DNA of 64,000 bases from Aerococcaceae bacterium zg-252 (GCA_016237705.1 CP066204.1:816001-880000), one strand, 5' to 3'; counted from the stretch's first letter, positions 9,326 through 17,722 are shown. Numbers and translations: made by a program. The notes: generated from the letters alone by a model not told the origin.

Positions 9326-9688
9326 ATGTCAGAAATTAATGAATATATCGAACAAGCATCTATTTTTACAGAAGTATCACCAGAAGAAGCAGGTGCTTTA
9401 TTACAAGCAAAAGAGGGTGGCATTTTATTTATTGGTCGTGAAACTTGTCCATATTGCCGTCGCTTTGTTGCGAAACTTAGTGAAGTAGCAAAGGCATATC
9501 AATTAAAGGTTCACTATCTACATTCACAAAGTCCAAAATATGATGCGAATGCTATTCAAGCTCTGCGTGACCAATATGGTGTCAAAACAGTACCAGGATT
9601 TTTATATGCTGGAATTGACGGTGTGCAAGTGAAATGTGATAGTTCGATGTCACCGGAAGAGATTTTAGCGTTCGCAACTGGAAAGTAA
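9326..9688 (+). CDS. Thioredoxin-like protein, bacteriocin-transport-accessory (Bta) type
   Basis: The 120 residues form a single thioredoxin-fold domain with active site CPYC (41-44) and the cis-proline in KTVPGF (P90). Length and sequence fit the Bta-like group of Gram-positive bacteria, annotated from bacteriocin loci but also found outside them. There is no signal peptide and no bacteriocin gene nearby, so the name should not be read as function. It is the first gene of a tight cluster: one base separates its stop from the lipoprotein ATG, which suggests a role in redox care of envelope proteins. Confidence 0.8.
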   Translation: MSEINEYIEQASIFTEVSPEEAGALLQAKEGGILFIGRETCPYCRRFVAKLSEVAKAYQLKVHYLHSQSPKYDANAIQALRDQYGVKTVPGFLYAGIDGVQVKCDSSMSPEEILAFATGK

Positions 9689-9689
9689 T

Positions 9690-10094
9690 ATGCGACGCAT
9701 CAGTGTATTATTGATTGTTTGTAGTGTTTGTACTGGATGTCAGATGATGAATCATCGTTCTAGTTTATCGAATGAGATTTCTGAACATACCACACAAACA
9801 ATGGCAGAAACGACAGTGATGCAGGAATTGGAACGTTATACTGCATTGGAAATACGTGAGTGGTCTACTGGATTATCTGAAAAGCAAAAAATGTTAAAAG
9901 ATATTTTATCTAAAATTAAGACAATTGATTCGGTAGAGTATATTTTTGAAGTGGAAACACTGAGTGCAGAACGTTACCAAGTAATACGGGTTTTTGAAAA
10001 TTATCGTGACGGTCTTGTAATGATGAAGCAATATCGCTACGATGCAGCGACCCAAAAAATAAATGAAATTGAAATAGAGAAAGAGGTTAAATAA
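9690..10094 (+). CDS. Putative small lipoprotein
   Basis: The 134-residue protein starts MRRISVLLIVCSVCTGCQ. The signal-like segment ends at C17 with T-G before it; position -3 is cysteine rather than the usual leucine, so lipidation is likely but not canonical. The rest is a small mixed domain that I do not recognise. The start lies one base after the thioredoxin-like gene stop, and its Shine-Dalgarno (GGAAAG) is inside that gene, so translational coupling is likely. The zinc-ribbon gene follows after three bases. Confidence 0.65.
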   Translation: MRRISVLLIVCSVCTGCQMMNHRSSLSNEISEHTTQTMAETTVMQELERYTALEIREWSTGLSEKQKMLKDILSKIKTIDSVEYIFEVETLSAERYQVIRVFENYRDGLVMMKQYRYDAATQKINEIEIEKEVK

Positions 10095-10097
10095 TAA

Positions 10098-10436
10098 ATG
10101 TCATTACCAAATTGCCCACAATGTGCAGCTGAATATACTTATGAAGATGGAAATTTATTAATTTGTCCAATGTGTGCCCATGAATGGACACAAGCAGATA
10201 TGGATGCTGCAGCAGAAGCTGCTATTATTCGTGATAGTAATGGAAATCCTTTATCAGAGGGAGATTCTGTTACAATTATTAAAGATTTAAAATTATCTGC
10301 TACAAGTACTATTAAACAAGGAACAAAAGCTAAAAATATTCATCTAATTTTAGATCCGGTTGACGGACATGATATTGAAGCGAAATTAGACGGTTTTGGT
10401 AAAGTGTACTTAAAATCATCAGTGGTGAAGAAATAA
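10098..10436 (+). CDS. yjdM: PhnA/YjdM-type zinc-ribbon protein
   Basis: The 112-residue protein has an N-terminal zinc ribbon with C6-x2-C9 and C23-x2-C26, followed by the conserved core DSNGNPLSEGDSVTIIKDLKLS and the all-beta C-terminal domain typical of the PhnA/YjdM family. Despite the old name, most family members are not phosphonoacetate hydrolases and their role is unclear. It is the last gene of a three-gene cluster with the thioredoxin-like protein and the lipoprotein. The assignment to the family is firm; the function is open. Confidence 0.9.
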   Translation: MSLPNCPQCAAEYTYEDGNLLICPMCAHEWTQADMDAAAEAAIIRDSNGNPLSEGDSVTIIKDLKLSATSTIKQGTKAKNIHLILDPVDGHDIEAKLDGFGKVYLKSSVVKK

Positions 10437-10451
10437 GATATTATGAAGTTA

Positions 10452-10569
10452 AGGGCTGGGCAAAAAGTCAGAAATTTTAACAAATCGAAAGATAAGAATG
10501 TTATTAAATTAGCATTATTAATTCCATGTCTTAACATTTTTGTATTTTCTTCCCAGTTCTGTTTTTTTA
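10452..10569 (+). terminator. Branched terminator-like element
   Basis: AGGGCTGGG (10452-10460) pairs with CCCAGTTCT (10552-10560) using G-U pairs, followed by a T run. Within the loop AATGTTA pairs with TAACATT. It resembles the GGGCTGGGACAAA-type intergenic terminator elements common in Lactobacillales. Confidence 0.55.
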
Positions 10570-10640
10570 TAGTCTGAAATTCACATCTCAATCTATTGCA
10601 CAAGCCACGGGATTGTGATAAGATACAAGAAAATAAAATA

Positions 10641-10760
10641 AGTCTTCAGGGCAGGGTGTAATTCCCGACCGGTGGTAAAGTCCACGAACTGATTCGCAAG
10701 ATGAGGTTGAACTGGTGTAATTCCAGTACCGACAGTAAAGTCTGGATGGGAGAAGATAGA
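10641..10760 (+). ncRNA. FMN riboswitch (RFN element)
   Basis: The conserved RFN core is readable: CTTCAGGGCAGGGTG, CCGACCGGTGGTAAAG, CCACGA, GAACTGGTGTAATTCC, CCGACAGTAAAGTCTGGATG and GGAGAAG. FMN binding is expected to favour the terminator at 10791 and shut off the riboflavin transporter gene. Confidence 0.95.
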
Positions 10761-10790
10761 TACGATAAATAGATGTTATTTAACATGTCG

Positions 10791-10834
10791 TGTATTGGCT
10801 GAAGATTTTTTGTTCACCATACAGGGCTTTTTTA
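10791..10834 (+). terminator. Riboswitch expression-platform terminator
   Basis: TGTATTGG (10791-10798) pairs with CCATACA (10817-10823) with one bulged T, followed by GGGCTTTTTT. It lies between the RFN aptamer and ribU. Confidence 0.65.
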
Positions 10835-10902
10835 ATTTTTATGAATCGTATATCTATACTCAATCGCTTTAATAAGGCTTGAATGAAATGGAGTATAAGA
10901 GA

Positions 10903-11520
10903 ATGAAAAGAAGAACTTTATCGACAACGGTGTTATTGGCAATTTTGGGTGCATGGGCAATTGTATTGCGTCTATTTGATTTTCCAATTTTGCCGGCAGC
11001 CCCTTTTTTAAAAGTCGATTTTAGTGACTTAATGGTATTAGTTGGCTTATTAGTTAATGGGCCGATAGGAGCTATTACAGTAGCACTGATTCGTGATGTT
11101 GCCAATTATATTATGAAAGGTGGCGAAAGTGGGCTACCGATTGGTGTCATCATGAGTTTTACAGCGAGTATGGCGATGTTTTTACCAAGTCATTTCTTGT
11201 TAAAATACGCAACTAATATGAAACCGATGATGCGTAAAATTTGGATGAGTCTGATTTTGATATTAGGACTTGTTATTTCAATGGCATTGTTAAATTATTA
11301 CGTTACATTACCGATTTATATTACGGTTATGAATTTCCCAATTGATAATATTGCGGCATATTTATTAAGTATTATCATACCATTTAATGTCATTAAAGGA
11401 ATTTTGTTAGCAGCAGGTCAATTTATTGTCGTTGAAAAACTATGGCCAATTATGCAACAACATCATATTGATTTTCCGGCTTATCAAGTGACTAATCAGG
11501 CGAATCGTCCGACCATTTAA
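10903..11520 (+). CDS. ribU: Riboflavin ECF transporter S component
   Basis: The 205-residue polytopic membrane protein has about six hydrophobic segments and the RibU-like features LPAAPFLKVDFSDL and LIRDVANYIMKGGESGLPIG. It binds riboflavin and works with the shared EcfA/A'/T module, which is encoded elsewhere. The FMN riboswitch directly upstream supports the substrate. I chose the ATG at 10903, with GGAG 9 bases upstream; in-frame starts at 10879 (TTG) and 10888 (ATG) are weaker. The 3' end overlaps the convergent ferredoxin gene by 29 bases. Confidence 0.92.
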   Translation: MKRRTLSTTVLLAILGAWAIVLRLFDFPILPAAPFLKVDFSDLMVLVGLLVNGPIGAITVALIRDVANYIMKGGESGLPIGVIMSFTASMAMFLPSHFLLKYATNMKPMMRKIWMSLILILGLVISMALLNYYVTLPIYITVMNFPIDNIAAYLLSIIIPFNVIKGILLAAGQFIVVEKLWPIMQQHHIDFPAYQVTNQANRPTI

Positions 11521-11695
11521 TAGCTTTTGTAGGACACCCATAGATAGCACGCTCACTTTCTGCTTGTTGAGAAGGTGTGCTTTTTTCAATGACAAAGGCG
11601 ACACCGTCATCTGAGCAATCAAACACATCTGGAAAGTTTAAGTAACATTTCCCACATGCAATACATTTTTCTGGTAAAATTTGTAATTTTTTCAT
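11492..11695 (-). CDS. Small ferredoxin, single Fe-S cluster
   Basis: The 67-residue protein carries C11-x2-C14-x2-C17 and a distant C54 followed by proline, the pattern of a single [4Fe-4S] (or [3Fe-4S]) ferredoxin similar to Bacillus Fer. It is a soluble electron carrier, but the partner enzyme is not evident here. The start at 11695 has AAGGAG five to six bases upstream; an in-frame ATG at 11713 lies before this site and is rejected. It converges on and overlaps the ribU 3' end. Confidence 0.88.
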   Translation of the reverse strand: MKKLQILPEKCIACGKCYLNFPDVFDCSDDGVAFVIEKSTPSQQAESERAIYGCPTKAIKWSDDSPD

Positions 11696-11905
11696 AAAAA
11701 ACTCCTTATTCATTGATAAAAATAGGGGAAAAGCGACGAAAAACGTTTATTTTTTGTTAAAATACTATTACATTTCAGTATCAAGTAGGTGTAATATGCA
11801 ACTAAATGTGGTATAGTAGAGGTATCGTAGTGTTATTTGATTAAAAGAAAAATTGCATATTACTTATGTTTACAATTCATTGTAACATAATTAGGAGGAA
11901 TTGTA

Positions 11906-12517
11906 ATGACAATGGACAATGAAAAATTTGGTCAAGAAGAAGTGTCAGAACGTCGTGAAAGAGGCAATGCACCTTGGAATGCGAAATTTGGTTCTGATGA
12001 AAATTTAAAGCAAAGACAATATTCTCGTTCTTCACGAAATCAACCAAATAAAGAAGCATCTAGCTTATCAAAAGTATTATTGGGTGTCCTAATTGTAACA
12101 GTGATAACACCTTTTGTTTTATATTGGTTTGTTAAGTCGCAGACACAATCAACACCGACAACCCCACAAACAGCATCTAGTATTGTGTTATCTCGTTCGA
12201 CAGAAACAACAACTGTTACATCAGCAGATTCTACAACAAGTGGTTCGTTTGTTCAAAGTAATGGTAATGATAATGTCAATCCGGTTGATGTGAACGCATC
12301 GTCGGCAACGACAACTGTTCAGCCAGTTGTTGAAACTGAGGCCCCTGCACCTGTGACAGAAGCACCAGCAGCATCACGTTCACATACTGTTGCTGCAGGA
12401 GAAACTTGGTATGGTATTGCACGTACTTATGGTATTGATGTGAATGCATTAGCTGCAGCTAATGGAACAACAATCGATTCGCCGCTTTATCCTGGAAATG
12501 TTTTAGTTATTCCATAA
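11906..12517 (+). CDS. Membrane-anchored LysM-domain protein
   Basis: The 203-residue protein has a charged cytoplasmic N-terminus, one transmembrane helix at about 56-77, a low-complexity T/S/P/V-rich linker (about 80-158) and a C-terminal LysM domain (160-203, HTVAAGETWYGIA ... LYPGNVLVIP). LysM binds peptidoglycan N-acetylglucosamine, so the protein is likely held between membrane and wall. No catalytic domain is present. Similar single-TM LysM proteins in lactobacilli are of unknown role. The ATG follows TAGGAGGAATTG. A terminator follows at 12538. Confidence 0.88.
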   Translation: MTMDNEKFGQEEVSERRERGNAPWNAKFGSDENLKQRQYSRSSRNQPNKEASSLSKVLLGVLIVTVITPFVLYWFVKSQTQSTPTTPQTASSIVLSRSTETTTVTSADSTTSGSFVQSNGNDNVNPVDVNASSATTTVQPVVETEAPAPVTEAPAASRSHTVAAGETWYGIARTYGIDVNALAAANGTTIDSPLYPGNVLVIP

Positions 12518-12537
12518 ATAGAATAGAAATAATATTG

Positions 12538-12574
12538 ATACCGTAATTAATGAGTTTGATTACGGTATTTTTTC
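12538..12574 (+). terminator. Terminator of the LysM protein gene
   Basis: Stem ATACCGTAAT / ATTACGGTAT, followed by TTTTTT. Confidence 0.85.
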
Positions 12575-12671
12575 ATGGAATGTTCAAAGTTTCTTCAAAT
12601 AAAAATAATGCAATCATAGTGTAATTTTGTTATAATGTTGTCACGAAGTTGAAATAAAGGTAGGGATAAGG

Positions 12672-14495
12672 ATGAGAGAAAAATCCGGTAAGCACATAAA
12701 AATTTCAGGTCTAGATGGATTGAGAGGAATTGCAATTATATTAGTTCTTCTATATCATTTTTTCCCTAATGCTGTTAAAGGTGGATATATTGGTGTACCA
12801 CTTTTTTTCATTTTATCTGGGTATTTAATGGCACGACTTTCAAAGCAACGATGGGAAGTAGGTAAATTTAATGTTAGGCAATTTTATTCCGCTAGATTTT
12901 GGCGAATTTATCCGTCATTATTAGTCGTTGTCGGTTTAGTTTCGTATGTGTCATTTTTCATCATGCCACGATTGCTGAATGGTATGACAAGTGAATTGTT
13001 AAGTATATTTGGTTCTTACAATAACCAATGGCAAATTAGTCAAAATTCCAATTATTTTGACCGCATTTCAAATGCGTCGCCATTTACTCATATGTGGTCA
13101 CTAGCAATTGAAGTACAATTTTATGTTTTGTGGCCAATTTTATTTATCGGTTATAAGAAAATAAAGCCTTATATGAGTTCTGCTCACTGGTTCTTTTTAT
13201 TTTTAACAGTTTGTTCGATGAATTTAATGACGATTCAATACTTAATGGGAACGGATATATCAGTATTATATTATAGTACTTTAACACGTTTTTCAGGTGT
13301 CTTATTGGGAGTATGGATTGGATTACAATCACCACGTGTTTGGCAAAATATTGCGAACAGACTGAACAGTGGAACAGTGTATGGATTATTTATTGTGAGT
13401 TGGGTAATTGTCCTATTCTTTAGTTTCGTCGCTGAGGGTCAATCACCATGGCTGTATCTTACAAATTTTTCGTTGATGACCTTTTTACTTGGTGTACTTT
13501 TAATTTTATCAACCTTATCTAATTATCCATTTGGAAAATGGTTAGATTTTCCAATCTTCCGTTGGTTTGGAACACGAAGTTATGAGTTATATTTATGGCA
13601 TTATTCTTTAATCTTTATGGTTAAATCGTTAAAATTCTCTTGGAATACGACCACAATCATCATTACAGTTTTGCTGACTTTCTTACTATCTGAATTACTT
13701 CATTTTTTTGTTTTCAAAAAAATGGGTAGCATGGCAAATATTCGCAATGAAGTCCGAATGAAATCTGGTTTGGCGGGTGCTATCATCGGACTGGCTATTG
13801 TGAGTAGTTTAGGGATTGTATTAGCATTTGTTGGGGATATTAATACCGTGGATTCTAAAGATAATTTAAAAGAGACACTTGAAGCGAATGCTGCTTTATT
13901 ACAAAATCAATCGGTTGTGGAACAAACGACAACGGTAATGGAAGTTGAAACGGTATCGACTGTTGAAGGAGAAACAACCAGTGTTACGGAATCGACCACC
14001 ACGGTATTAGATGTGTCACAATTACCGATGACATTAGTTGGTGATTCGGTTATGTTGGGTGCAAGTCAATCAATTAAGGAATTATTGCCTAATAGCTATA
14101 TTAATGCTGTTGAGTCACGTCAAGCCTATGCAATGGCTGGAGAATTACAACAAATGATTTATAATGGACAAGTAGCCGATACAGTTGTGATTGCACTTGG
14201 TACGAATGGCTATTTTGCAAAAGAATACGGACAAGAATTAATTGATATTTTAGGTTCCAATCGTACGATTTTTTGGGTGAATGTTTATGGTGAATTTTTA
14301 CAATGGGAAACAGATACCAATGCGGTTATTAATCAACTAGTGGCTGAAAATGAAAATGTACATCTGATTGATTGGGAATTAGCAGTAAGTCAACATCCGG
14401 AATGGCTGATTTCGGATGGAATTCATCCAAATGTTGAGGGAATGGACGCTTACGCCCAAGTATTATTTAATACAATTCAATCAGTGCTTGAGTAA
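12672..14495 (+). CDS. oatA: Peptidoglycan O-acetyltransferase, OatA-like
   Basis: The 607-residue protein has an N-terminal acyltransferase-3 membrane domain (about 10-370, with GLDGLRGIAI at 13-22 and the H of LYHFFP) and a C-terminal extracellular SGNH esterase-fold domain. The latter has GDSV at 457-460 and DGIH at 582-585, which supply the catalytic Ser459, Asp582 and His585. A threonine-rich linker joins the two. This is the OatA layout, where acetyl groups are moved to muramic acid and give lysozyme resistance. The wall-acting LysM protein lies upstream. Other SGNH-linked acyltransferases exist, so the muramic acid target is inferred. Confidence 0.88.
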   Translation: MREKSGKHIKISGLDGLRGIAIILVLLYHFFPNAVKGGYIGVPLFFILSGYLMARLSKQRWEVGKFNVRQFYSARFWRIYPSLLVVVGLVSYVSFFIMPRLLNGMTSELLSIFGSYNNQWQISQNSNYFDRISNASPFTHMWSLAIEVQFYVLWPILFIGYKKIKPYMSSAHWFFLFLTVCSMNLMTIQYLMGTDISVLYYSTLTRFSGVLLGVWIGLQSPRVWQNIANRLNSGTVYGLFIVSWVIVLFFSFVAEGQSPWLYLTNFSLMTFLLGVLLILSTLSNYPFGKWLDFPIFRWFGTRSYELYLWHYSLIFMVKSLKFSWNTTTIIITVLLTFLLSELLHFFVFKKMGSMANIRNEVRMKSGLAGAIIGLAIVSSLGIVLAFVGDINTVDSKDNLKETLEANAALLQNQSVVEQTTTVMEVETVSTVEGETTSVTESTTTVLDVSQLPMTLVGDSVMLGASQSIKELLPNSYINAVESRQAYAMAGELQQMIYNGQVADTVVIALGTNGYFAKEYGQELIDILGSNRTIFWVNVYGEFLQWETDTNAVINQLVAENENVHLIDWELAVSQHPEWLISDGIHPNVEGMDAYAQVLFNTIQSVLE

Positions 14496-14506
14496 ATAAT
14501 ATTTAT

Positions 14507-14554
14507 CGTCTGATTTTAGATTGAGGATTTATCAATCTTAATCAGGCGTTTTTT
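14507..14554 (+). terminator. Terminator of oatA
   Basis: Outer stem CGTCTGATT / AATCAGGCG encloses an inner GATTGA / TCAATC hairpin, followed by a T run. Confidence 0.85.
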
Positions 14555-14605
14555 GTAGAGGGATTGAATTATTTTAATAGAATTATTAAAAAATAATAAA
14601 AAATG

Positions 14606-14634
14606 TTGACACTTTATCATGCTGATGTTATGAT
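14606..14634 (+). promoter_or_regulatory. Promoter of the trp leader and transporter operon
   Basis: TTGACA (14606-14611) and TATGAT (14629-14634) have a 17-base spacer, a near-consensus sigma-A promoter. The transcript would start near 14641, just before the leader peptide Shine-Dalgarno. Confidence 0.8.
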
Positions 14635-14667
14635 AAGGCTATCAAATTTGGAAAGGAGCCACCTAGT

Positions 14668-14721
14668 ATGTTTTCAATCATTTCAACAAAATCAAATCGC
14701 TGGCAAGCTTGGCATAGATAG
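14668..14721 (+). CDS. Tryptophan leader peptide (17 aa)
   Basis: GGAAAGGAG is followed by an ATG at 14668 that encodes MFSIISTKSNRWQAWHR. Two Trp codons (14701-14703 and 14710-14712) sit just before the stop. The codons after the second Trp contain CATAGATA, arm 1 of the downstream attenuator. Ribosome stalling at these codons under tryptophan shortage would release arm 2 for antitermination. Confidence 0.85.
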   Translation: MFSIISTKSNRWQAWHR

Positions 14722-14844
14722 GTTGTAGACTTGGAGAACATACTCCACGGATACAGCCCAGTTTATACTGTCGTTGTATCTATGTGGCGAGTTTCATCAG
14801 TTTACCACGTAGATGTACTGCAAAAGACATACTACGTGGTTTTT
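14713..14844 (+). promoter_or_regulatory. Trp transcription attenuator
   Basis: Four arms can be read. Arm 1 CATAGATA (14713-14720) pairs with arm 2 TATCTATG (14777-14784). Arm 2 extended, ATCTATGTGG (14778-14787), pairs with arm 3 CCACGTAGAT (14805-14814) as antiterminator. Arm 3 CCACGTAG (14805-14812) pairs with arm 4 CTACGTGG (14832-14839), followed by TTTTT, as terminator. A ribosome paused at the Trp codons covers arm 1, which favours 2:3 and expression. This is the classical trp logic, here placed before an ABC importer. Confidence 0.85.
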
Positions 14845-14849
14845 GTATT

Positions 14850-14896
14850 ACTCAGCAATGGGTCCATGTAGTATGGATGTATGGCTGAGTTTTTTT
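14850..14896 (+). terminator. Second terminator hairpin before trpX
   Basis: ACTCAGC (14850-14856) pairs with GCTGAGT (14884-14890), with inner TCCAT / ATGGA, followed by a T run. It lies between the attenuator terminator and the trpX gene. No antiterminator for this hairpin is obvious. Confidence 0.8.
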
Positions 14897-14928
14897 GCTT
14901 AGAAAAATTAAGAAAAGAGGAATATAAA

Positions 14929-15915
14929 ATGAAAAAAGTATCAAAATTAATGGCATTATTCGTAATGGTAGTTGCATTGATGACACAAAGTATTGGACAA
15001 GTTGTTGTAAAAGCGCAAGAAACATTAAAAGTGGCGATTGTGCAATTAGTTAGTCATCCGTCATTAGATGAAATTGTAGAAGGTGTGAAAAATGGATTAG
15101 CAGATGCAGGTTATAAAGAGGGCGATAATTTAGAAGTTGAGTTTCACAACGCTGAAGGTGATATGAATTTACTTGGCTCAATTGCTGAAACAGTAGTTAA
15201 TAATAAGCCAGACTTAATTTTCGCAGTGACAACTCCAGTCGCACAATTCTTTGCGGATGCTACAAAGGATATTCCAATTATTTTAACAGGAATCACTGAC
15301 CCAGTTGGAGCAGGCTTAGTGGAATCACTAGAAAAACCAGGTGGTAATATTACAGGTGTGAGTGATGCAGTAACATTTGAACAACAATTCGATTTATTAA
15401 AAGAAATTAAACCAGATGTTAAAACATTAGGTATGTTATATACGACAAATGAAGATAGCTCTTTAGCTGAGTTAAAAGAAGCAGAAGAAGTTGCTAAAAA
15501 ATATGGGATTGAATCAAAAATAGAAGGTATCGATGCAACCTTAGATATGCAATTAGTGGCAGAAAACTTAGCTGGAAAAGTAGATGCAATTTTTGTTGGG
15601 TCTGATAATACGATTGCGAGTGCTTTTGAAACATTATTAGATGCGACTGATGCAGCAGGTATTCCAATTTTCACAACGATTGATGTATTTGTTAAACAAG
15701 GTGCTTTATCAGCTGTTGCGATTAAACAAGGTGATATTGGTGTTCAAGCAGCTGCAATGGGTGTTGAAGTATTAAATGGTAAAAAGCCTGCTGAAATGCC
15801 TATTCAATTCGTTGAAAAGTTACAGTCAGTTGTTAACTTAAAAACTGCAGAACATTTAAATATTGAACTATCTGATGCATTAAAAGAAAAATTAACAGAT
15901 TTAAGTGGGGAATAA
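14929..15915 (+). CDS. trpX: TrpX-type ABC transporter substrate-binding protein
   Basis: The 328-residue secreted binding protein belongs to the ABC-sugar-BP-like (DUF534/TrpX) family. An N-terminal signal peptide ends near VKA-QE (A29). Typical segments are VAIVQLVSHPSLDEI, DNLEVEFHNAEGD, PIILTGITDPVGAGLV and AIFVGSDNTIAS. No lipobox cysteine is present, unlike most Gram-positive binding proteins. The Trp leader peptide upstream supports tryptophan or a related ligand. The start at 14929 follows AAAAGAGG; an in-frame ATG at 14881 lies inside the terminator stem. It is the first gene of a three-gene importer operon. Confidence 0.9.
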   Translation: MKKVSKLMALFVMVVALMTQSIGQVVVKAQETLKVAIVQLVSHPSLDEIVEGVKNGLADAGYKEGDNLEVEFHNAEGDMNLLGSIAETVVNNKPDLIFAVTTPVAQFFADATKDIPIILTGITDPVGAGLVESLEKPGGNITGVSDAVTFEQQFDLLKEIKPDVKTLGMLYTTNEDSSLAELKEAEEVAKKYGIESKIEGIDATLDMQLVAENLAGKVDAIFVGSDNTIASAFETLLDATDAAGIPIFTTIDVFVKQGALSAVAIKQGDIGVQAAAMGVEVLNGKKPAEMPIQFVEKLQSVVNLKTAEHLNIELSDALKEKLTDLSGE

Positions 15916-15918
15916 TCG

Positions 15919-16809
15919 ATGATGATCTATCTCAATGCGATGTCCCAAGGTGTCCTTTGGGGTATCATGGGGATTGGGCTTTATATTACGTTTAGAATTT
16001 TACGATTTGCTGATTTAACCAGTGAGGCGTCCTTTACAATGGGCGTCTCAGTGGCAGTTAGTTTATTGACTCAAGGTGTTAGTCCTTTATTGGCGACTGT
16101 TGCGGCAGTTTTTGGTGGTATGCTTTCAGGTTATGTTACCGGCATATTGATGACTGTCTTTGATATTCCATCTTTATTAGCAGGGATTATTACATTGACT
16201 GGATTTTACTCTATTAATTTGCGAATTATGGGTAAACCCAATGTGAGTTTGCGTAAATTTCCGACAATTTATGATGAGGGCATTTCCACAGTGTTTAATA
16301 CGACATTAGGTCAACGGACTGTGATTGGTCTATTGATTGTCATTATTGTAGTCGTTATATTGTCAGTGTTTTTCCGTACGGATTTAGGGCAAGCAATGAT
16401 TGCGACTGGTGACAATGAAATTATGGCGAAGTCACTCGGTATCAAAACGGCAAGCATGAAACGCTTTGCACTCGTATTAGCCAATGGGATTATTGGTTTA
16501 GCAGGTGCATTAGTAGCTCAAGATAATAGTTTTGGTGATATTTCAATGGGAAATGGTACAGTGGTGGTGGCACTGTCATCAATTGTTATTGGTGAAGTGT
16601 TATTCAAACAATTAACAATGCAACTACGTTTATTAGCCATTGTGTTAGGTTCAGTGATTTATCGAGTTATCTTAGTGTTTGTTTTACAATTAGGATTTAA
16701 TGCAAATGATTTTCGTTTAATCTCGGCAATGGTGCTTGCGATTTTCTTAGCATTTCCGGCGATGTCTGATAAAATGAAAAATATACTTCCAATGAAAGGT
16801 GGCGAATAA
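15919..16809 (+). CDS. trpY: TrpY-type ABC transporter permease
   Basis: The 296-residue polytopic protein belongs to the branched-chain-type (LivH-like) permease superfamily, with about eight hydrophobic segments and the conserved FRTDLGQAMIATGDNEIMAKSLGI region in the cytoplasmic coupling loop. It starts three bases after trpX and ends one base before trpZ, so the three genes are co-transcribed. It would form the membrane channel of the tryptophan importer with the ATPase TrpZ. Confidence 0.9.
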   Translation: MMIYLNAMSQGVLWGIMGIGLYITFRILRFADLTSEASFTMGVSVAVSLLTQGVSPLLATVAAVFGGMLSGYVTGILMTVFDIPSLLAGIITLTGFYSINLRIMGKPNVSLRKFPTIYDEGISTVFNTTLGQRTVIGLLIVIIVVVILSVFFRTDLGQAMIATGDNEIMAKSLGIKTASMKRFALVLANGIIGLAGALVAQDNSFGDISMGNGTVVVALSSIVIGEVLFKQLTMQLRLLAIVLGSVIYRVILVFVLQLGFNANDFRLISAMVLAIFLAFPAMSDKMKNILPMKGGE

Positions 16810-16810
16810 A

Positions 16811-17608
16811 ATGGCTCAACCGTCAATTGAATTAAAAAATGTGACGAAACAATTTAAACGCCAAACAGGTGAGAAAGTAGTCGGATTAAATCATATCAAT
16901 TTAGCGATTCAACCGGGCGAAGTCATTGGTGTCATTGGAACGAATGGGGCGGGAAAATCAACATTGATGAACTGTTTGACAGGGTATTTACCGATTGATA
17001 GTGGTGAAATTTTGTTAGGTGGCACATCAATAAAAAAATTAAAAACAAAAGAAATTGCGAAACGTATTGGACGAGTCTTTCAAGACCCACGAATGGGAAC
17101 AGCACCTCGAATGACAGTGTTTGAAAATTTAATGTTAGCTCAAAAAAGGGGGCAGTCACGAGGGTTTAACTTCTCGTTAAATCGTGAAAATTATCAAGCG
17201 ATGATGCAAAAACTCGCTCCTTTTAAATTAGATTTAGAAAATCGTTTAGATGTTCCAATGGAGAATTTATCCGGAGGGCAACGACAAGCAATTGCATTAA
17301 TTATGGCGACATTGCAGCAACCGCAATTATTATTATTAGATGAGCATACAGCTGCACTCGATCCAAGAACTGCCAAACAAGTAATGGCGATGACTCAATA
17401 TATGATTGAAACTTATCAATTAACGACTTTGATGATTACACATCACTTGCAAGATGCGATTACTTATTGTGACCGTGTGGTTGTGATGCATAAAGGAACG
17501 ATTCATATGGTGTATCAAAAAGAAGAACTCAAGCAGTTGACACCGGTTGATTTATATCGCACACTTGAAAATCTTGTTATTGAAGAAATGGATAGTGAAG
17601 TTGAATAA
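16811..17608 (+). CDS. trpZ: TrpZ-type ABC transporter ATPase
   Basis: The 265-residue ABC ATPase has Walker A GTNGAGKST, signature LSGGQRQAI, Walker B LLLLDE, and the switch histidine in MITHHL. It powers the TrpXY importer. The ATG at 16811 is preferred because AAGGTGG lies seven to eight bases upstream; a GTG at 16799 would begin within that region. A large stem terminator at 17630 ends the operon. Confidence 0.92.
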   Translation: MAQPSIELKNVTKQFKRQTGEKVVGLNHINLAIQPGEVIGVIGTNGAGKSTLMNCLTGYLPIDSGEILLGGTSIKKLKTKEIAKRIGRVFQDPRMGTAPRMTVFENLMLAQKRGQSRGFNFSLNRENYQAMMQKLAPFKLDLENRLDVPMENLSGGQRQAIALIMATLQQPQLLLLDEHTAALDPRTAKQVMAMTQYMIETYQLTTLMITHHLQDAITYCDRVVVMHKGTIHMVYQKEELKQLTPVDLYRTLENLVIEEMDSEVE

Positions 17609-17629
17609 GTCCTTATAGTAGAAAAATAG

Positions 17630-17713
17630 CTAGGCACAAGTCTAAATATTGCTAACAAAGAAAATGCTGATTCTCTTTGTTGATAATATAGAACTTGTGC
17701 CTAGTTTATTATA
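17630..17713. terminator. Long two-part terminator hairpin
   Basis: CTAGGCACAAGT (17630-17641) pairs with ACTTGTGCCTAG (17693-17704), and an inner AACAAAGA / TCTTTGTT stem continues it. It serves trpXYZ and probably the convergent small membrane protein gene. Confidence 0.75.
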
Positions 17714-17722
17714 GAAATTTGA

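Noticed and set aside
9326-9688. Bacteriocin locus
   Set aside because: The thioredoxin-like protein resembles Bta, but no bacteriocin, immunity or dedicated exporter gene is adjacent.
14881-14928. Upstream start for trpX (ATG at 14881)
   Set aside because: It lies in the 3' arm of a terminator stem, has no Shine-Dalgarno, and the added residues spoil the signal peptide; the ATG at 14929 follows AAAAGAGG.
15144-15674. Long minus-strand frame opposite trpX (176 aa)
   Set aside because: It is a codon-use shadow of a well-supported gene, without Shine-Dalgarno or recognisable domain.
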